The notes below the pieces were generated by a model. The model made no database searches, was not told the origin of the DNA, and worked only from the letters and a program-made list of their open reading frames with translations. A stretch of DNA of 64,000 bases. It comes from Bradyrhizobium sp. CB1650 (GTDB lineage: Bacteria; Pseudomonadota; Alphaproteobacteria; Rhizobiales; Xanthobacteraceae). This document shows positions 58,725 through 64,000 of the stretch, piece after piece. The position numbers and the translations under genes were made by a program. Where the stretch lies: assembly GCF_029761915.1 (NCBI RefSeq), contig NZ_CP121695.1, forward strand, positions 8,957,501 through 9,021,500, given 5' to 3'. Numbering within the stretch: position 1 is the stretch's first letter; each line of letters starts with the position of its first letter.

Positions 58725-58753
58725 ATTCAGCCTGAACCGTCCATCGCTGTCAA
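58725..58753 (-). promoter_or_regulatory. Candidate sigma-70 promoter of the Liv-type operon
   Basis: On the minus strand, a consensus -35 TTGACA (58748-58753), a 17-base spacer and CTGAAT (58725-58730). The -10 hexamer is poor (3 of 6), which suggests activator dependence. It is about 115 bases upstream of the livH ATG. Confidence 0.4.
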
Positions 58754-58834
58754 CAAACGGTGACTTGCCTTTCGTCGATCCCGGATGGCGGAATTTGTTG
58801 CCGTAGATTCACGGTGCCGAAACATCTTGGGGGC

Positions 58835-59619
<785 letters not shown>

Positions 59620-59623
<4 letters not shown>

Positions 59624-61143
59624 GCTCGGCGACGGCGCTCTCCTGGTTTGCCCGGCACGAGCTCCGGCTCGCCTGGCGCGAATGGCTCGCGATGATGACG
59701 GGCGGGCGCAAGCGGCGGCGCGCCGCCGTCATCGGCCTCGTCCTCTTCGCCGCGCTGCTGCACCTGCCAGCCTGGGCGGTGATCGGCCGCTTTGCCGACC
59801 TGCGACCGCCGCTCGACAAGTCGTCGCTGATCGTGATCACGACGACAATCGCGCTGGCCTGGACGCTGATGCTGTCGCAGGCGATCGAATCGGTGACGCG
59901 GGTGTTTTACGCCCGCGCCGACCTCGACCTCATCATGTCGTCTCCGGCGACGCTGACCAACCTGTTCTCGGTGCGCATCGCCGCGATTGCGCTCGCGATC
60001 ACGGTGATGGCTCTGCTGTTCTCGACGCCCTTCATCGACGTGCTGGTGTTCGGCGGCGGCGCGCGCTGGCTTACGGCGTTCGGCGTGGTCATCGCCATGG
60101 GCCTGTCGGCCGCGGCGATCGCGATCGCCGTCACCATCCTCCTGTTCCGCCTGATCGGGCCGGCGCGGACGCGCCTCGTTGCCCAGATCCTGGCCGCCAT
60201 CATCGGCGCCGGCTTCGTGATCGCGCTCCAGATCGCCGCGATCATGTCCTACGGCACGCTGTCGCGCTTCACCATATTGACGTCCGATGCCGCGGCCGCC
60301 TACGCGCCCGATGCCGACAGCATGCTGTGGTGGCCGGCGCGGGCGGCGGTGGGCGACAATGCGGCGCTATTGTCTCTGCTCGCAGTTGGACTGGTGCTGC
60401 TCGGAAGCGTGATGGCGCTGTTCTCGGGCCGCTTCGCCGATACCGCGATCGACGCCGCCGGTTACGGCGCGGCCGGCCGCCGGCATGCGAAGGAGCGTCC
60501 GTTCCGCGCCGGATCGCGCCAGCAGGCGCTGCAGCGCAAGGAATTCTTGCTGCTCTGGCGCGATCCCTGGCTGATCTCGCAGACCTTGATGCAGCTTCTC
60601 TACCTGGTGCCGCCGGCGCTGCTGCTCTGGCGCAGCTTTTCCGACAGCTCCGCGGCGCTGACGCTGATCACGCCGGTGATGGTGATGGCGGCAGGACAGC
60701 TCGCCGGCGGGCTCGCCTGGCTGACGATTTCGGGCGAGGACGCGCCCGACCTGGTTGCGACCGCGCCGCTGTCGCCCTCGCGCATCATCCGCGCCAAGAT
60801 CGAGGTGGTCCTGATTGCGATCGCCGCCATCTTCACGCCGCTGGTCGCAGCGCTCGTCTTCGCATCGCTGTATCAGGCCGCGATCACCGCTGGCGCCATC
60901 ATCGTCAGCGCCGCCTCCGCCACCGCGATCCAGCTCTGGTTCCGCATTCAGGCCCGGCGCAGCCAATTCCGCCGCCGCCAGACTTCCTCGCGACTTGCGA
61001 CCTTCGCTGAAGCCTTCTCCTCGATCGGCGGGGCCGCCACCGCCGCGCTGCTTCTTGCGCTTCCGATCGCCGGGCTCGTCAGCGCCCTGATCACCGTTGG
61101 CCTCGTCGCGATCACCTGGAAGTTCAGCCCGCGGCGGGATTGA
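59620..61143 (+). CDS. ABC-2-type membrane protein partner of the exporter
   Basis: 507 residues with about twelve hydrophobic helices in two groups separated by a cytoplasmic stretch (about 275-310: AAGRRHAKERPFRAGSRQQA). N-terminal basic loop RHELRLAWREWLAMMTGGRK. Translationally coupled to the ATPase (ATGA at 59620-59623), so the two form an exporter. Resembles putative ABC-2 exporter permeases of about 500 residues; no substrate can be named. Confidence 0.85.
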
Positions 61144-61234
61144 ATCTGCGACATTACGCGCTGTTGATCGCGCCCCGTTGGCCGCGCGCCGCATTGCACG
61201 TTAGACTTCCGCAGACGTCATCGGGGACGAATTC

Positions 61235-62050
61235 ATGTGGCGACTTGTTTCGGTGGCCCTCGCGCTGTTTGGCGCACTCCTCACCCCTGCCCTCGCCCAG
61301 CAGCAGCCGCAGCGCAGCGAGTGCCTGGCGATGGCCGAAGCGGCGCCGCGCACCGTGCCGGTGGCGTTTCGGCGGGCGGCGAATGTGGCCGAGGTCGAGA
61401 TCACCTATGCCGGCCATTCCACCTATGTCATCGACACGCCCGCCGGCTTGCGCATCGCGACCGACTACAGCGGCGCCTATCAGGTCGGCCGGCTGCCCGA
61501 TGTCGTCACCATGAACCGGGCCCACAGCACGCACTACAGTCTGTTCCCCGACAGGCGCATTCCGCATGTGCTGCATGGCTGGGGCGAGGACGGCAAGCCG
61601 GCGCTGATCTCGGAGCGCATCGGCGACACCTTCATCCGCAACGTCACGACCGACATCCGGCGCTATTTCGGTGACGATGCCGGCGCCGACATGATCCGCG
61701 ACGGCAACTCCATCTTCATCTTCGAGGTCGCGGGCCTCTGCATCGGCCATCTCGGCCATCTGCACCACAAGCTCGATGATAGCCATTTCGCCCAGATCGG
61801 CCGGCTCGACATCGTGATGGTGCCGATCGACGGCACCTACACCATGTCGCTGGAGGGCATCTCGGAGATCACCAAGCGGCTGCGCGCCTCCGTGGTGCTG
61901 CCGATGCATCGCTTCGCGACCCCGCTCGACGACTTCATGCGTCGCATCGGCAGGGATTTCGAGATCGACCGGCGGCTCGAGCGCAGCTTCCGGATGTCGC
62001 GCGATGCGCTGCCGGGCACCCCGACGGTGATCATCCTCGACGGGGTCTGA
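61235..62050 (+). CDS. Exported metallo-beta-lactamase-fold protein with altered metal motif
   Basis: 271 residues with a signal peptide (about 1-21: WRLVSVALALFGALLTPALA). UlaG-like MBL-fold layout: ITYAGHSTYVIDTPAGLRIA (56-75), then the position of the H-x-H-x-D-H motif reads NRAHSTHYS (94-102), keeping His97 and His100 but with Arg95 and Thr99 where metal-binding His and Asp are expected. Later candidate ligands are His in IGHLGHLHHKLDD and LPMHRFATPLDD. It may bind one metal only or be non-hydrolytic. Standalone between the ABC exporter and a lipocalin-like gene. Confidence 0.8.
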   Translation: MWRLVSVALALFGALLTPALAQQQPQRSECLAMAEAAPRTVPVAFRRAANVAEVEITYAGHSTYVIDTPAGLRIATDYSGAYQVGRLPDVVTMNRAHSTHYSLFPDRRIPHVLHGWGEDGKPALISERIGDTFIRNVTTDIRRYFGDDAGADMIRDGNSIFIFEVAGLCIGHLGHLHHKLDDSHFAQIGRLDIVMVPIDGTYTMSLEGISEITKRLRASVVLPMHRFATPLDDFMRRIGRDFEIDRRLERSFRMSRDALPGTPTVIILDGV

Positions 62051-62115
62051 CGCGCAATTTTCTCCAAGTCGCCTGCCATCCGTTCGTGCTGATCTGCCCG
62101 CAACAGGAGATCATC

Positions 62116-62637
62116 ATGACCGACCTTGCGAAATTTCTGCACGCGGACGGGCCGCATCTCGAACACGCCGCGGCGCTCCAGCTTTACGGACGGTTCGTCG
62201 GCGACTGGGACGCCGAGATCACGGCCCATGGGCCCGACGGGGCCAGGCACGTCGCGCCCGGCGAAATCCATTTCGGCTGGGTGCTCGAAGGGCGCGCCGT
62301 CCAGGACGTCTGGATGATTCCGAGGCGCGCGGGCGCCCCGGCCTTTCCGATCGCCGGCAACTGGTACGGCACGACGCTGCGCGTCTACGATCCGACCATC
62401 ACAGCCTGGCGGATTTCCTGGTTCGATCCCGGCCGCAGCGTGTTCCGCCGGCAGATCGGCCGTCCGCGAGGGCCTGATATCGTGCAGGAAGGCACGACCG
62501 ATTCCGGCGACCTGACGCGCTGGAGTTTTACCGAGATCACGGACGACTCCTTCCATTGGCTCGGCGAAGTCAAGCCTGCGGCAGCGCCGGACTGGCGGCT
62601 GAACGTCGACGTGAGGGCGCGGCGACGCAAGGGCTGA
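62116..62637 (+). CDS. Small lipocalin-like/DUF1579-type protein
   Basis: 173 residues from the ATG at 62116, preceded by AGGAG; the earlier ATG lacks this. Predicted all-beta: LYGRFVGDWDAEITAHGPDG, GEIHFGWVLEGRAVQDVWMI, YGTTLRVYDPTITAWRISWF and WSFTEITDDSFHWLGEVKP. The GDWD...GEIHFGWVLEGRA pattern recalls DUF1579-type beta-barrel proteins that bind small molecules. No signal peptide. Possibly co-transcribed with the next amidohydrolase gene. Confidence 0.65.
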   Translation: MTDLAKFLHADGPHLEHAAALQLYGRFVGDWDAEITAHGPDGARHVAPGEIHFGWVLEGRAVQDVWMIPRRAGAPAFPIAGNWYGTTLRVYDPTITAWRISWFDPGRSVFRRQIGRPRGPDIVQEGTTDSGDLTRWSFTEITDDSFHWLGEVKPAAAPDWRLNVDVRARRRKG

Positions 62638-62751
62638 CGACAGCGCCGATGTGCCCGCGATGACGGACGTGGGTTGCGCGGCGCGCGCTGCCGCACGCGA
62701 GGACGGGATGCTAGGCTTCCCGCACAATAATCATAAGGGGAGCGAACGCCG

Positions 62752-63804
62752 ATGGCTGCAAGCGGCCCGTACGCCAACACGAGCGGACTGTTCGTCGAAC
62801 CGCGCGAGGACTGGCTCGCGCAACATCAGGAAGAGATCATTGATCCGGCGCGGCCGATCGTCGATCCCCATCACCATCTCTGGAATCGCGGCCAGCGCTA
62901 CCTGATCGAGGAGATGGCGGCCGATATCGCCTCCGGCCACAACATCATCGCCACCGTCTATGTCGATTGCCGCTCGATGTACCGCGCGCATGGGCCCGAG
63001 GCATTCCGTCCCGTGGGCGAGGTCGAGTTCGCGGGCGGCGTCGCCGCAATGAGCGCAAGCGGCGGCTACGGCAAGGCCGCGATCTGCGCCGGCATCGTCA
63101 GCCACGTCAATCTGCTGCTGGGCGATGCGGCGAGGCCAGTGCTGGAGGCGGAGATCGCCGCCGGCAACGGACGCTTCCGTGGCATCCGGCATTCGTCCGC
63201 CTGGGACGAGGACCCCGTCGTCGCCGGCATGTACGCGAACCGGCCGAAGGGGTTGTTGCAGGATGCGGCGTTCCGCCAGGGCTTCGCCTGTCTTGCGCCG
63301 CTCGATCTGAGCTTCGATGCCTGGTTGTTTCATCCGCAGATCGGCGAACTGACCGCGCTTGCGCGCGCCTTCCCCGACACCAGGATCGTGCTCGACCATT
63401 GCGGCGGCCCCGCCGGCATCGGCCGGTTCGCTGGGCGGCGCGAGGAGGTGTTTGCGCAATGGCGCACGTCGATCCGCGAGATCGCCAAGTGCGAGAATGT
63501 CGTGGTCAAGCTCGGTGGGCTCGCGATGTGCCTGCTCGGCCATGACTTCCATCTCCGGCCCAAGCCGCCCTCGTCGGAGGAGCTTGCCGCAGCCTGGCGC
63601 CCCTATATCGAGACCTGCATCGAGGCGTTCGGCGTGAGGCGCGCGATGTTCGAGAGCAACTTTCCGCCGGACAAGGGCCAGTGCAGCTATCAGGTGATCT
63701 TCAACACCTTCAAGCGTATCGCGGCGCCGCTGAGCGAAGCCGAGAAGACCGCGCTGTTCTCGCAGACGGCCACGGACTTCTACCGGCTCGAGCTTCCATC
63801 ATGA
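62752..63804 (+). CDS. Amidohydrolase, COG3618-type TIM barrel
   Basis: 350 residues. Metal motif RPIVDPHHHLWNRG near the N-terminus, LDHCGGPAGIG and FESNFPPDKGQCSYQVIFN in the later strands. The DPHHHLW and SNFP phrases place it in the COG3618 group (lactonases, 4-sulfomuconolactone and 2-pyrone-4,6-dicarboxylate hydrolase relatives), so it probably opens a lactone or acts on an aromatic ring-cleavage intermediate. Different from the ACMSD-like pair at 22694-24900. A strong hairpin follows the stop. Confidence 0.9.
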   Translation: MAASGPYANTSGLFVEPREDWLAQHQEEIIDPARPIVDPHHHLWNRGQRYLIEEMAADIASGHNIIATVYVDCRSMYRAHGPEAFRPVGEVEFAGGVAAMSASGGYGKAAICAGIVSHVNLLLGDAARPVLEAEIAAGNGRFRGIRHSSAWDEDPVVAGMYANRPKGLLQDAAFRQGFACLAPLDLSFDAWLFHPQIGELTALARAFPDTRIVLDHCGGPAGIGRFAGRREEVFAQWRTSIREIAKCENVVVKLGGLAMCLLGHDFHLRPKPPSSEELAAAWRPYIETCIEAFGVRRAMFESNFPPDKGQCSYQVIFNTFKRIAAPLSEAEKTALFSQTATDFYRLELPS

Positions 63805-63808
63805 CATG

Positions 63809-63840
63809 AAGAGGGGCCGGGATTCACCCCGGCCCCTCTT
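63809..63840 (+). terminator. Terminator hairpin after the amidohydrolase gene
   Basis: AAGAGGGGCCGGG-ATTCAC-CCCGGCCCCTCTT, a perfect 13-bp stem starting 5 bases after the stop. Confidence 0.7.
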
Positions 63841-63882
63841 CCGTCGCAGTCGCTGGGAAGCGTCTTGGAAATGTTATTGTTT

Positions 63883-63931
63883 GAGCATGATCTTTTCGGA
63901 AAACCGCTGCACACTTTTCCGGATCATGCTC
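63883..63931. repeat. Palindromic repeat (GCATGATC...GATCATGC type)
   Basis: Starts GAGCATGATCTTTTCGGAAA and ends TTTTCCGGATCATGCTC with CCGCTGCACAC in the centre. Nearly identical to 22654-22700. Its last base belongs to the stop codon (63931-63933) of the partial minus-strand gene. Confidence 0.9.
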
Positions 63932-64000
63932 TAGCCCGCGCCCATGAGCGTCGCGGGGCGACGCTCGCCGGACGCGAGGAACATCCGCTTGAGCTTGTTG
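63931..64000 (-). CDS. 3' end of an unidentified minus-strand gene
   Basis: Only 22 codons and a TAG are visible (ending NKLKRMFLASGERRPATLMG AG). The frame and codon use look genuine, but too little remains to name a family. The stop lies at the edge of the palindromic repeat. Confidence 0.4.
   Translation of the reverse strand, partial: NKLKRMFLASGERRPATLMGAG

Noticed and set aside
58760..58834. N-terminal extension of the ABC exporter ATPase
   Set aside because: The 25 extra residues are Cys-rich and unlike the family; a later ATG with a G-rich RBS fits the normal protein start.

Overview
The window is GC-rich DNA with the gene content of a Bradyrhizobium-like alphaproteobacterium (Nitrobacteraceae). 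The evidence is the density of CoA-linked catabolic genes, a membrane-bound ferritin gene (mbfA) with an Irr-type iron control element, sigma-54-type promoters, and many palindromic intergenic repeats of the kind common in Bradyrhizobium chromosomes. Species is not determined. No phage, integrase, insertion sequence, CRISPR array, tRNA or rRNA was found; it reads as chromosomal catabolic, transport and surface territory.

Layout. 1-9567: an acyl-CoA catabolic cluster with two acyl-CoA dehydrogenases, a feruloyl-CoA-synthase-like ligase, a crotonase, a 3-hydroxyacyl-CoA-dehydrogenase-like SDR and a TetR regulator on the minus strand, then divergently a thiolase and a second acyl-CoA ligase. A palindrome lies on the thiolase -35 box. 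9581-13666: repeats, an internally deleted alpha/beta hydrolase, mbfA with its iron box, an amidase and an NTF2-like protein. 13715-20611: zinc alcohol dehydrogenase, AidB-like acyl-CoA dehydrogenase, an SDR without its catalytic Tyr, a crotonase, GNAT, DUF1127 and LysR genes. 20754-28407: an MHS-type transporter, a Rieske protein with two tandem amidohydrolases, PncC/CinA-like, DUF1488, TPR protein and AMP nucleosidase.

28757-32361: a type I secretion adaptor/ABC pair and a GlsB/YeaQ-like membrane protein. 32815-41970: a peptide-type ABC importer whose operon carries an AtzG-like/AtzE-like amidase pair between its two ATPase genes, all overlapping by 4 bp. Its binding-protein gene diverges from a second binding-protein gene, and each has a good sigma-54-type promoter. 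42184-50368: a CHASE2 adenylyl cyclase, a 1478-residue FecR/VCBS type-I-secreted surface protein, and a divergent LapG-like (BTLCP) periplasmic protease. Together with the secretion genes at 28.8-31.8 kb this resembles a Lap-type adhesin-release system without LapD.

50509-64000: a DUF1311-like exported protein; a LivHMGF/K-type importer operon containing an acyl-CoA synthetase gene; an ABC exporter pair; an exported metallo-beta-lactamase-fold protein with an altered metal motif; a small lipocalin-like protein; a COG3618-type amidohydrolase; and the 3' end of an unidentified minus-strand gene.

The strongest candidates for new biology are (1) the amidase pair nested in the peptide-importer operon with paired sigma-54 promoters and (2) the FecR/VCBS adhesin - CHASE2 cyclase - LapG-like protease locus.
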